Below are positions 16,709 through 24,887 of a stretch of 64,000 nucleotides of DNA, piece by piece; position 1 is the first letter of the stretch; each line of letters opens with the position of its first letter. Source of the DNA: Clostridium sp. C2-6-12 (GTDB lineage: Bacteria > Bacillota > Clostridia > Clostridiales > Clostridiaceae); the NCBI RefSeq assembly GCF_009928485.1, contig NZ_JAABNP010000002.1, positions 186,001 to 250,000 of the forward strand, given 5' to 3'. A program made the position numbers and the translations under genes. The notes beneath the pieces were generated by a model. It worked only from the letters and a program-made list of their open reading frames with translations, was not told the origin of the DNA and searched no databases.

Positions 16709-18094
16709 TTAACTTAAATATTCATCAATTGCTGCTGCTGCTTTTTTACCAGCTCCCATAGCTAAAATAACAGTTGCAGCTCCTGTAACTGCATCTCCAC
16801 CAGCGTAAACACCTTCTTTTGTAGTTAATCCATCTTCATTTGCAACTAAACATGCTCTCTTATTTATTTCTAAGCCCTTAGTTGTTGATGAAATTAATGG
16901 ATTTGGTGATGTTCCAAGAGACATGATTACTGTATCTACATCTAAAACAAATTCAGAATTCGCTACTTCAACTGGTTTTCTTCTACCTGATGCATCTGGT
17001 TCACCAAGTTCCATTTTTATGCACTTCATTCCTTTAACCCATCCATTTTCATCTGTTAAAATTTCTGTTGGATTTGTTAAAACATCAAAGATTACGCCTT
17101 CTTCTTTTGCATGATGTACTTCTTCTGCTCTTGCTGGAAGTTCTGATTCACCTCTTCTATAAACTATGTGAGCTTCTGCTCCTAATCTTAAAGCAGTTCT
17201 TGCTGCATCCATAGCAACATTTCCACCACCAACTATAGCAACCTTCTTACCTGCTCTAACTGGAGTTTCATATTCATCTTTAAATGCTTTCATTAAGTTA
17301 ACTCTTGTTAAAAATTCATTAGCAGAAAATACTCCATTTGCATTTTCTCCTGGTATTCCCATGAATCTTGGAAGTCCAGCTCCAGATCCAATAAATACTG
17401 CTTCAAATTTTTCATCTTCTATTAATTCATCTATAGTTATTGTTCTACCTATGATTACATTAGTTTCAATCTTTACTCCTAATTTTTTTATATTTTCAAT
17501 TTCAGCCTTAACAACATCTTCTTTAGGTAATCTAAATTCAGGAATTCCATAAACTAAAACTCCACCTGCTTCATGTAAAGCTTCAAATATAGTTACTTCA
17601 TAACCTTTTTTAGCTAAATCCCCTGCACAAGTAAGCCCTGCTGGGCCACTTCCTATTACAGCAACCTTTTTACCTTTAGATGGTTCTCTTTCAGATAAAT
17701 CCACATTATTTTTTCTTGCCCAGTCAGCAGTAAATTTTTCTAATTTACCTATTGCTACAGCTTCTCCTTTAATCCCAAGTACACAGTTACCTTCACATTG
17801 ACTTTCTTGTGGACATACTCTACCACAAACAGCTGGTAATGAGCTATACTTTGCTATTTCCTTAGCTGCGCCTTCAAAATCTCCATCTTTTGCTTTTGAA
17901 ATAAATCCTGGAATATCAATTGATACTGGACATCCTTCAACACATTTTGGATTTTTACAATTTAAACATCTACTTGCTTCTTTTACAGCTTTTTCATCAT
18001 CATATCCTAAGCAAACTTCTTCAAAGTTTTTTGCTCTCACTTCTGGTGCCTGTTCTGTAACAGGTGTTCTTTTCATTCTATCTGCCATATTCAT
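16709..18094 (-). CDS. nfnB: NADH-dependent ferredoxin:NADP+ oxidoreductase, large subunit NfnB
   Basis: 461 residues starting at the ATG at 18094, ten bases behind AAGGAGG; the longer frame begins within that site. An N-terminal cysteine-rich part binds two [4Fe-4S] clusters (CLNCKNPKCVEGCPVSIDIPGF and CGRVCPQESQCEGNC). It is followed by an FAD domain (VAVIGSGPAGLTCAGDLAKKGY) and an NADPH domain (VAIVGGGNVAMDAARTALRLGA). This is also the glutamate synthase small-subunit fold. The partner gene directly upstream is NfnA rather than a large glutamate synthase, so the bifurcating transhydrogenase is the better reading. NfnAB couples NADH and reduced ferredoxin to NADPH formation in clostridia. 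Confidence 0.88.
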   Translation of the reverse strand: MNMADRMKRTPVTEQAPEVRAKNFEEVCLGYDDEKAVKEASRCLNCKNPKCVEGCPVSIDIPGFISKAKDGDFEGAAKEIAKYSSLPAVCGRVCPQESQCEGNCVLGIKGEAVAIGKLEKFTADWARKNNVDLSEREPSKGKKVAVIGSGPAGLTCAGDLAKKGYEVTIFEALHEAGGVLVYGIPEFRLPKEDVVKAEIENIKKLGVKIETNVIIGRTITIDELIEDEKFEAVFIGSGAGLPRFMGIPGENANGVFSANEFLTRVNLMKAFKDEYETPVRAGKKVAIVGGGNVAMDAARTALRLGAEAHIVYRRGESELPARAEEVHHAKEEGVIFDVLTNPTEILTDENGWVKGMKCIKMELGEPDASGRRKPVEVANSEFVLDVDTVIMSLGTSPNPLISSTTKGLEINKRACLVANEDGLTTKEGVYAGGDAVTGAATVILAMGAGKKAAAAIDEYLS

Positions 18095-18096
18095 TA

Positions 18097-18987
18097 TTAT
18101 TTGTCCTCCTTGCATCCACAACCACCATGGTTATGATTATCTCCTTCTTCAATTTGTAATATTGCTCTTCCTTCTTCTGTCTTATACATAGCTTGTCTTC
18201 TCATTGACTCATCATAATTTACTAAATGTCCATCAAATTCTGGTCCATCAACGCAAGCAAATTTAACTTCTCCTCCAACTGTAACTCTACAAGCTCCACA
18301 CATACCAGTACCATCAACCATTATAGGGTTTAAACTTACTGTAGTAGGAATTTCTAGTTCTTTAGTTAACATAGAAGTAAATTTCATCATTATCATTGGT
18401 CCAATTATAATTGCATGATCATATTTCTTACCTTGATTATTAACTAATTCTTTAAGCATATCTGAACCAGTTCCTTTAGCTCCATATGAACCATCATCAG
18501 TAGTTACATAAAGATTGCCAGAAGTTGCCTTTAATTCTTCTTCATATATTAATAAATCTTTGTTTCTGCTTCCTAAAATAACATCTACTTCAATTCCATT
18601 TTCATGCATCCATTTTACTTGAGGGTAAACTGGAGCTGCACCAACTCCACCTGCAATAAATATAAATTTCTTTTTCTTTAATTCTTCTAAGTCTTCGTGA
18701 ATGAACTCACTAGGAACTCCAAGTGGTCCAACAAAATCAGAAACTGAATCTCCTTCATTAAAAGCAGCTAATTGCTTAGTTCCTTTTCCTATAGCTGCAA
18801 AAACTATAGTTACTGTTCCTTTTTCTGCATCATAATCTGCTATTGTTAAAGGTATTCTTTCACCTTTTTCATCATTCTTAATAATTATAAATTGACCTGG
18901 CTTTGCAGATTTAGCAACTCTAGGTGCTTCTATTTCCATTAAGAATATGCTTTCTGTAAGCGCTTTTTTACTTGCTATTTTGTACAC
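18097..18987 (-). CDS. nfnA: NADH-dependent ferredoxin:NADP+ oxidoreductase, small subunit NfnA
   Basis: 296 residues beginning with GTG at 18987, eight bases behind GGGGG. It is an FNR-like FAD/NAD-binding protein. The FAD part includes PGQFIIIKNDEKGERIPLTIAD and the nucleotide part FIAGGVGAAPVYPQVKWM. The C-terminal [2Fe-2S] site is D-G-T-G-M-C-G-A-C followed by a Cys in EVKFACVDGPEFDGH. A Gly/His/Cys tail (HNHGGCGCKEDK) is extra. The TAA is two bases before the nfnB start. In annotation pipelines this family is often called sulfide dehydrogenase or dihydroorotate dehydrogenase electron-transfer subunit. Confidence 0.88.
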   Translation of the reverse strand: MYKIASKKALTESIFLMEIEAPRVAKSAKPGQFIIIKNDEKGERIPLTIADYDAEKGTVTIVFAAIGKGTKQLAAFNEGDSVSDFVGPLGVPSEFIHEDLEELKKKKFIFIAGGVGAAPVYPQVKWMHENGIEVDVILGSRNKDLLIYEEELKATSGNLYVTTDDGSYGAKGTGSDMLKELVNNQGKKYDHAIIIGPMIMMKFTSMLTKELEIPTTVSLNPIMVDGTGMCGACRVTVGGEVKFACVDGPEFDGHLVNYDESMRRQAMYKTEEGRAILQIEEGDNHNHGGCGCKEDK

Positions 18988-19020
18988 TTTTTGTACCCCC
19001 TGTATTTATGTATTTATTTA

Positions 19021-19039
19021 AAAAAGCCATAGGCTTTTT
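19021..19039 (-). terminator. Small hairpin 30-50 bases upstream of nfnA
   Basis: AAAAAGCC-TAT-GGCTTTTT followed by TAAAT on the minus strand. This could be an attenuator or only a chance fold; the loop is tight. Confidence 0.3.
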
Positions 19040-19045
19040 ATCCTC

Positions 19046-19080
19046 AACTGTAAACTGTTAATTGTAAACTGTTAACTGTT
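19046..19080. repeat. 14-bp direct repeats upstream of nfnA
   Basis: Plus strand AACTGTAAACTGTT, AATTGTAAACTGTT and a half copy AACTGTT in a row. It is a simple tandem repeat; whether it is a binding site is unknown. Confidence 0.55.
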
Positions 19081-19106
19081 TTCTCATGTTATTCCTATTT
19101 CTCATT

Positions 19107-19146
19107 CCAATAACAAGAGCCCTCTGAGGTTGAGAGCCCTTATTGG
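19107..19146. terminator. Inverted-repeat structure after the alcohol dehydrogenase gene
   Basis: Outer arms CCAATAA/TTATTGG enclose two copies of GAGCCC and an inner CCTCTGAGG. It lies about 70 bases past the stop codon. It is probably the 3' end structure of the adh mRNA, though a clear U-tract is missing. Confidence 0.4.
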
Positions 19147-19215
19147 TTAATATATATTATGTGAGATTATGTGGTTTCAATTTTATAATATTTAGCTTGT
19201 GAGAAAATTAATTTA

Positions 19216-20382
19216 TTATAGATTTACTTTAGTTCCATAATATGTGCATTCAAATAATTTTTCCATTGTAGCATCATCTATTTCCCTAGGATTTGATCCT
19301 GTACATGCATCTAATACTGCATTATGAGCAATAAACTCTAAGTTAGCTTTAAAATCAGCTTCTTCAACTCCATATTCCTTCATTGAATGAGGAATACTTA
19401 ATTTGTCATTTAATCCATCGATTAATTTAATTAACGAATCAGTTAATTCAGCATCTGTATTGCCTTCTAATTTAAGTGTTCTAGCTATATCTGCATATCT
19501 ATCTTCACATTTTGATCTGTTATATTGAATAACATATGGTAAGAAGATCGCATTTGCACATCCATGAGGTATGTGGAATACAGCTCCAACTTTATGAGCC
19601 ATTGAGTGAACTATTCCAAGTAATGCATTTGAGAATGCCATTCCTGCTAAACATTGAGCTTCATGCATTAAGTTTCTAGCTTCTTCATCACCTGCATAAG
19701 ATTTAACTAAATTTTCATTAACCATTTCTATTGCTTTTATAGCTAATGGATCTGAGAAGTTTGATCTAAGTGATGCAGTATATGCTTCTATAGCATGTGT
19801 TAATGCATCCATTCCAGTATGTGCTGTTAATGTAGCTGGCATAGTTTGAGCTAAAGCTGGATCAACTATTGCAATATCTGGAGTGATGTTAAAGTCAGCT
19901 AAAGGATATTTAATCTTTTCAGTATAATTTGTTATTACTGAAAACGCTGTAACTTCTGTAGCTGTACCACTTGTTGATGGAATAGCTACAAATTTAGCCT
20001 TTTGTCTAAGTTCAGGTAATCCAAATGGAACAACTGCTTGTTCAAATGTGAATTCTGGGTATTCATAGAAAATCCACATAGCTTTAGCTGCATCTATTGG
20101 AGATCCTCCACCTATAGCAACTATCCAGTCAGGCTCGAATTTTCTCATTGCTTCTGCGCCCTTCATAACAGTTTCCACTGATGGGTCTGGTTCCACTCCT
20201 TCAAATAATTCAACTTCCATTCCTGCTTCTTTTAAGTAGTTTTCAACTTGATCAAGAAAACCAAATCTCTTCATTGATCCACCACCAACAACTACAAAAG
20301 CTTTCTTTCCTTTTAAAGTTTTAAGCGCTTCTAATGATCCTTTTCCATGATATAAATCTCTTGGTAAAGTAAAACGTGCCAT
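19216..20382 (-). CDS. adh: Iron-containing alcohol dehydrogenase
   Basis: 388-residue group III alcohol dehydrogenase. The cofactor domain contains VVVGGGSMKRFGFLD and IVAIGGGSPIDAAKAMW, and FVAIPSTSGTATEVTAFSVI is a family hallmark. Metal ligands are the Asp in DIAIVDPALA and the His residues of HTGMDALTHAIEAY and HSMAHKVGAVFHIPHG. It reduces aldehydes such as acetaldehyde or butyraldehyde to alcohols with NAD(P)H; chain-length preference is not readable. It is monocistronic with a consensus sigma-54 promoter and tandem upstream dyads, next to a sigma-54 activator that very probably controls it, as reported for AdhR of C. beijerinckii. Confidence 0.95.
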   Translation of the reverse strand: MARFTLPRDLYHGKGSLEALKTLKGKKAFVVVGGGSMKRFGFLDQVENYLKEAGMEVELFEGVEPDPSVETVMKGAEAMRKFEPDWIVAIGGGSPIDAAKAMWIFYEYPEFTFEQAVVPFGLPELRQKAKFVAIPSTSGTATEVTAFSVITNYTEKIKYPLADFNITPDIAIVDPALAQTMPATLTAHTGMDALTHAIEAYTASLRSNFSDPLAIKAIEMVNENLVKSYAGDEEARNLMHEAQCLAGMAFSNALLGIVHSMAHKVGAVFHIPHGCANAIFLPYVIQYNRSKCEDRYADIARTLKLEGNTDAELTDSLIKLIDGLNDKLSIPHSMKEYGVEEADFKANLEFIAHNAVLDACTGSNPREIDDATMEKLFECTYYGTKVNL

Positions 20383-20450
20383 AAATTAAGTCCTCCTAAT
20401 GTTTTCCTCATAATTTATATTTTGCATTTACAATGTCATAAATATAACAA

Positions 20451-20467
20451 AGCAAGAAGTGTGCCAA
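20451..20467 (-). promoter_or_regulatory. Sigma-54 (-24/-12) promoter of adh
   Basis: Minus strand TTGGCACACTTCTTGCT: a perfect TGGCAC-N5-TTGCT element about 70 bases upstream of the adh start. It requires an enhancer-binding activator, which is encoded next door. Confidence 0.92.
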
Positions 20468-20538
20468 CTTGTTATTATTTTATCAATTACTTTAAATAAG
20501 CCATTTATAAAAAGAATAATATTCCAATTGACAAAAAG

Positions 20539-20607
20539 TGTCCTAAAATAAGACATTTTCATCATTTTTATATGTCTCATTTTAGGACAGTGTCTTATTT
20601 TATTACA
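20539..20607. promoter_or_regulatory. Upstream activating dyads for adh
   Basis: Two 17-bp dyads of the form TGTC-N9-GACA: TGTCCTAAAATAAGACA at 20539-20555 and TGTCTCATTTTAGGACA at 20573-20589. A degenerate third (TGTC-N9-TACA) at 20591-20607 reaches into the end of the activator gene. The first two are 34 bases apart, about three helical turns. They lie about 100-160 bases upstream of the start point, the expected place for an enhancer. Confidence 0.75.
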
Positions 20608-22510
20608 CTTCTATTCCATATTTTTTAATTTTTAAATATAATGTGTTTCTACTTATGCCTAAAGCCTTAGCAATTTTCGTCATATTTTTATCATAGGATT
20701 TTATTGCTTCTTTTATTGTTTTGCTTTCTAAACCTTCTAAATCAAAGCTTTTCTTATCCTCATCATATTTTTCATATAAATTAATTAAAACATTTTCTTT
20801 TGTTAATATTAAATTTGTCTTTTCATCGCCATCTTCAAGTAAATCAAATGAAAAATTACCATCTAAATTCACTATATTTTCAATATAATTTTCCAGTTGT
20901 CTAATGTTTCCAGGCCAGCTATAAGATACTAAATTCTCATATAGCTCTTTTTTTATTTGTGGCATTTGTTTGTTAAGCTTAAAGGATTTTATTCTTAAAA
21001 AATATTCAATAAGCTTTTCCACATCCCCTTTTCTTTCTCTTAAAGGGGGTAACTTTATAGGAATTACACATAATCTATAATATAAATCCTCTCTAAAAGT
21101 TCCTTTTTTAACTTCCTTCTTTAAGTTTTTATTTGTAGCTGCTATAACCCTTACATCTATAGGGATTTCTGTACTTCCTCCAAGTCTTGTTACTCTTCCC
21201 TCCTGAAGTACACGCAGTAAATTAACCTGCATATCTAAAGGCATTTCTCCTATTTCATCTAAAAACAAAGTCCCACCATTAGCTACTTCAAACTTACCTG
21301 GTTTTCCTCCTTTTTTACCACCAGTAAAAGTACCATCTTCATAACCAAACAATTCACTTTCAATTATATTTTCAGGTATTGCTCCACAATTTATTGCAAC
21401 AAACTTATTGTTTCTTCTTAAGCTGTAATTATGCATAGCTTGGGCTAAAACTTCTTTCCCCGTTCCGCTTTCTCCTTCAATTAAAACTGTTGAAGGACTG
21501 TTTGAAATAATTTTACTATTTGTTATTACATTAATAATTGCAGCACTTTCTCCAATAATATCATTAAAGGTTAAAAAGGCCCCTGTTCCATTATTAATAT
21601 CCGTTTCTTCCTTTTCATTGCTCATGGTCACAACCATTCCAATTATTTTTTCCTTATGCTCAATACCCTTAAAGGATAATTTAGTTTTGTATCTGCTTGT
21701 ATGTTTAAATTTCACTTCCTTAATAACTGTTTTTTTCTCTGTATCTAACTCTTCAAATATATTCCCTAAATCAGGCAAAATATAATGAACTTCTTCCTTT
21801 AATAAAGCTTCTTTATCTCTATTAAATATTTCTGCTCCTAATTTATTTATATTAGTTATTTTCCCATCCTTATCTAAAATCATAATTCCCTTATCTAAAT
21901 TATCTATAACACTTTCCATATAATTATAAGTTTGAGTTAATATATTGCTTATTTTTCTATTATCCATCTCATTTTCAATTGCTTTAACACCAAAAACTAC
22001 TAAACCTAAAGTATGAGGATGCTTCATTATGCTTCTACCAGTTAAATTTAAAGTTCCTATTATTTCATTATTCGTATTATGTATAGGTGCCGCTGAACAA
22101 GTTAGTCCCTGAAGTCCAGCTATATAATGTTCTTTAGCAGTAATTTGAACGCATTTATCTTCTTTAATTGCAGTTCCCATAGCATTAGTACCTATATTTT
22201 GTTCATCCATATAAGCTCCAACTGTAAGATTGTCACAATCAAGCTTAATACTATTTTCTTCTGCACCTTTTATATATAAAATACACCCATTATTATCTGT
22301 CAATACAATGATAAATTCATTATCGCTAACAGCTGAAAAAACCATATCAATATATAATTTTGATATTTCAATCAATTCTTTATTATCATTTAATATTTTT
22401 TCTAATTCTTCTCCATAAAGAATTTTTTTAGAACAGTTTGATTTTTTCTCTACACCATAACTTTCACTTCTTTTATGAGAATTTTCAATTAAAATTTGTT
22501 TGCTATCCAC
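20603..22510 (-). CDS. Sigma-54-dependent activator, AcoR/AdhR-like
   Basis: 635 residues starting with GTG behind GGAGAT. Order of domains: an N-terminal GAF-like sensor region (about 50-195, with GTNAMGTAI and GLTCSAAPI), a PAS-like segment (about 200-300), and an AAA+ domain. The latter shows Walker A LIEGESGTGKEVLAQA, Walker B GGTLFLDEIGEM and the arginine-finger region FREDLYYRL. A Fis-type helix-turn-helix (MTKIAKALGISRNTLYLKIKKYGI) ends the protein. The sigma-54 contact loop reads GTFTGG instead of the usual GAFTGA. Placed directly upstream of adh with its sigma-54 promoter and dyads, it very likely activates alcohol formation in response to an unknown effector. Confidence 0.94.
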   Translation of the reverse strand: MDSKQILIENSHKRSESYGVEKKSNCSKKILYGEELEKILNDNKELIEISKLYIDMVFSAVSDNEFIIVLTDNNGCILYIKGAEENSIKLDCDNLTVGAYMDEQNIGTNAMGTAIKEDKCVQITAKEHYIAGLQGLTCSAAPIHNTNNEIIGTLNLTGRSIMKHPHTLGLVVFGVKAIENEMDNRKISNILTQTYNYMESVIDNLDKGIMILDKDGKITNINKLGAEIFNRDKEALLKEEVHYILPDLGNIFEELDTEKKTVIKEVKFKHTSRYKTKLSFKGIEHKEKIIGMVVTMSNEKEETDINNGTGAFLTFNDIIGESAAIINVITNSKIISNSPSTVLIEGESGTGKEVLAQAMHNYSLRRNNKFVAINCGAIPENIIESELFGYEDGTFTGGKKGGKPGKFEVANGGTLFLDEIGEMPLDMQVNLLRVLQEGRVTRLGGSTEIPIDVRVIAATNKNLKKEVKKGTFREDLYYRLCVIPIKLPPLRERKGDVEKLIEYFLRIKSFKLNKQMPQIKKELYENLVSYSWPGNIRQLENYIENIVNLDGNFSFDLLEDGDEKTNLILTKENVLINLYEKYDEDKKSFDLEGLESKTIKEAIKSYDKNMTKIAKALGISRNTLYLKIKKYGIEV

Positions 22511-22574
22511 AAGGCATCTCCATCCTTTTTAGTAAAGTTTATCTTTGAATAAATTATTATACATCATAAGTTCC

Positions 22575-22622
22575 ATATACTAAAAGAAAGCCATATTAAA
22601 ATACGACTTTCTTTTAGTATAT
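22575..22622. terminator. Strong terminator between the truncated reductase and the activator gene
   Basis: A perfect 16-bp inverted repeat (ATATACTAAAAGAAAG and its complement, 16-base loop) serves the reductase-like gene on the minus strand. Confidence 0.8.
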
Positions 22623-22677
22623 ATTGATTTTTTTATAAATGCTATATTAATTTTTTCTTTGATGAAGGGTAAATTAC

Positions 22678-23241
22678 TTATGCAGCTGCTTCTGCTTCTT
22701 TTCTAACTTCACACATAATATCAGCTTTAGCTAGTACATTATAAACTCTGTCCAAATATCTTTTATGTATTGGACGGTTTTTGTTTGAATATATTACAAT
22801 TCTTGTATCTTTACTGGTATGATTAATTATTCCTTCATCTTCAAATTTTGATGTAATATACATTGTTCCTTCTGCTACTTTACCTTTCCCTAAATAAGAA
22901 TATAATTCTGTTCCACCATGTTCATCATTAATAATAGGAATAATTAAGGTATGATTATCTACCATAGGTGAAATAACTTTAGCTGCTTCCTTTAAAGAAT
23001 GTCCTTTAACGCATACAAAAACAATATCCATAAGTTCAATCTTCTTTTTAGGAACTTCCGTTACAATAGTTGGAAATGCTACAAAGTTACCAACTGTTTC
23101 GCTTTTTAAAGAAATCCCATTATTTTTTATTGTGTCTATTCTTTCACCGTTTCCTATAACATAAACATTTTCGCTGCTTTTACAAAGCATAGCACTAATA
23201 TATCCACCAACTGCACCAATTCCAACTATTCCAATTTTCAT
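22678..23241 (-). CDS. Ketopantoate reductase-like protein, N-terminal domain only
   Basis: 187 residues, whereas ApbA/PanE enzymes have about 300. The Rossmann domain is complete: GIVGIGAVGGYISAML, VFVCVKGHSLKEA, and the linker region to about residue 185. The protein stops at EVRKEAEAAA, where the helical C-terminal substrate-binding domain should begin. The 67 downstream codons in other frames do not restore it, so it is a truncation rather than a simple frameshift. A good AAAGGAAG site, an intact frame and a strong terminator suggest it may still be expressed. Catalysis of the normal reaction seems unlikely. It is divergent from a LysR regulator, which may control it. Confidence 0.75.
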   Translation of the reverse strand: MKIGIVGIGAVGGYISAMLCKSSENVYVIGNGERIDTIKNNGISLKSETVGNFVAFPTIVTEVPKKKIELMDIVFVCVKGHSLKEAAKVISPMVDNHTLIIPIINDEHGGTELYSYLGKGKVAEGTMYITSKFEDEGIINHTSKDTRIVIYSNKNRPIHKRYLDRVYNVLAKADIMCEVRKEAEAAA

Positions 23242-23355
23242 AATATTTTCTTCCTTTCCTAGTGTATTCGTCCTTACTATATTTTTATTTTACTCTTTCT
23301 TGTTGTATAATAAAAATATATATTAGTTATGAATACTATAAACAGGAGTTATACT

Positions 23356-24237
23356 ATGAATATTGATTTAAATCTTTATAAAGCTTTTTTCACTGTTGCA
23401 AGCTGCAAAAATATATCGCGTGCTGCTGAAATACTATTTGTTTCTCAGCCTGCTGTAAGTAAATCTATAAAAACCTTGGAAAATTCACTTAATGTTACAT
23501 TATTTTCACGAAGTTCTAAAGGAGTGACCTTAACTCCAGAAGGAGAAATTTTATTTACTCATATAAAAAATGCCTTTAATGAATTTAGTTTAGGTGAGAA
23601 TATATTAGAAAAATTAAAAAATAAAGAAATCGGAAATATAAATTTGGGAGTCAGTACAACCATAGGAAAAAGTTATTTTTTGCCTAAATTCCAGGAATTC
23701 ATAAAAGAATATCCCAATTTTAAAATAAAAATAATAAATAAGCCTACTTTTGATACAATAAAGCTAGTTCAAGAGGAAAAATTAGATTTAGGAATTATTG
23801 CAATAAACTCAATGGAGGAAGATCTTGAATATATTGAATTCTTCCAAATGCATGATATTTTAGTGGCAAGTCCAGATTATTTAGAAAACTTAAATATAAA
23901 ATCTGTAGAAGATGTTTTCTCAAAAGGCTCCTTTATGTTTTTAGAAAAACCTAATGCTACAAGAGAATTTCTTGACAATTATTTCACAAAAAATGATTTA
24001 AATATTATTCCAGATATTGAAGCAAGTAATATGGATTTCTTAATTGAATGTGCAAAAATGGGTCTAGGTATTACTTCTGTTGTAAAAGAATTTCTTCACC
24101 AGGACTTAGAAAATAAAACTCTTGTTGAAATTCCTTTGGAAACTTCTATTCCACCTAGATATATTGGCGGCATTTATAAAAATTCTTCTAGTCTTTCTAT
24201 AGCAGCAAAAACACTTATAGATTTTTTAAAGAAATAA
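23356..24237 (+). CDS. LysR-family transcriptional regulator
   Basis: 293 residues from the ATG at 23356, seven bases behind AGGAG; the frame also has an earlier ATG with no ribosome site. The N-terminal winged helix is clear (LYKAFFTVASCKNISRAAEILFVSQPAVSKSIKTLENSLNVTLFSRSSKGVTLTPEGEIL). It is followed by a periplasmic-binding-like effector domain (INLGVSTTIGKSYFLPKFQEFIKEYP...). This is the only clear plus-strand gene in the window. The roughly 115-base divergent gap to the reductase-like gene is the natural place for its binding site. Confidence 0.95.
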   Translation: MNIDLNLYKAFFTVASCKNISRAAEILFVSQPAVSKSIKTLENSLNVTLFSRSSKGVTLTPEGEILFTHIKNAFNEFSLGENILEKLKNKEIGNINLGVSTTIGKSYFLPKFQEFIKEYPNFKIKIINKPTFDTIKLVQEEKLDLGIIAINSMEEDLEYIEFFQMHDILVASPDYLENLNIKSVEDVFSKGSFMFLEKPNATREFLDNYFTKNDLNIIPDIEASNMDFLIECAKMGLGITSVVKEFLHQDLENKTLVEIPLETSIPPRYIGGIYKNSSSLSIAAKTLIDFLKK

Positions 24238-24241
24238 AAAT

Positions 24242-24267
24242 TGAGTTTTTGCCTAGGCAAAAACTCA
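24242..24267. terminator. Bidirectional terminator between lysR and the 139-residue protein gene
   Basis: The palindrome GAGTTTTTGCCTAGGCAAAAACTC has about 11 pairs and A/T runs on both sides. It separates two convergent genes. Confidence 0.85.
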
Positions 24268-24283
24268 TATTATAATCTTATAT

Positions 24284-24703
24284 TTAATTGTTAACCCTTG
24301 GAACATAACCTTTAATGATTAAAGTTGCCCATTCACTATTAGGATTTTCTATCCACTCACATTCAACATCAAGGAATTTAAGCCAAGCGTTAAGTCCATG
24401 ACTTTTTTTAGATACATTAGGTGATTTTCTTCCATGTATTTCTTTTATATTTTCTAATAATTCTATTTGTTCTTCTCTACCTACTTCTTTATCTAAAAGG
24501 CCTTTTATAATTTCTATACATTCAGGATATATAGCTGCATCTCCCAAATATAATTCGTCCGCATATACTTGTCTTTCCTGATTTAATAAATCAATTATTT
24601 CATTAATTTCATCTTTATTAGATAAATAGTTTTTAGCTCTTCCTAAAGCTTCAATATCATTATCTAATTTATTTATTGTTTTTTCTAGTTTTTCAAATCT
24701 CAT
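24284..24703 (-). CDS. Hypothetical protein, 139 residues
   Basis: I do not recognise a family. The first 50 residues are charged and likely coiled-coil (EKLEKTINKLDNDIEALGRAKNYLSNKDEINEIIDLLNQERQVY). The remainder is mixed, with a Trp-rich end (LNAWLKFLDVECEWIENPNSEWATLIIKGYVP). There is no signal peptide or membrane segment. A modest AAGTGAG site precedes the ATG. It is convergent with lysR and separated by about 185 bases from the opp operon. Confidence 0.7.
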   Translation of the reverse strand: MRFEKLEKTINKLDNDIEALGRAKNYLSNKDEINEIIDLLNQERQVYADELYLGDAAIYPECIEIIKGLLDKEVGREEQIELLENIKEIHGRKSPNVSKKSHGLNAWLKFLDVECEWIENPNSEWATLIIKGYVPRVNN

Positions 24704-24887
24704 TTATGTGTCTCACTTTACATATTTATTTTATTACTTATTAAAGTGCATATAAATAACTCAATGCACTTTAATAAAGATTACTTTATTATAACACTAA
24801 TTGTTGTTATAAATATATAAATCTACAAAATAAGCAGCAAAAAATATATCATCTTTAGTTTTATACTTAGAAATACAACTTCCTCTA

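Noticed and set aside
16709..18094. Calling this gene glutamate synthase small subunit
   Set aside because: The fold is shared, but no large glutamate synthase gene is adjacent and the upstream partner is NfnA-like, so NfnB is the better name.
20476..20500. Rex operator before adh
   Set aside because: TTGTTATT is only a partial match to the TTGTTAA-N4-TTAACAA pattern; the sigma-54 elements explain control better.
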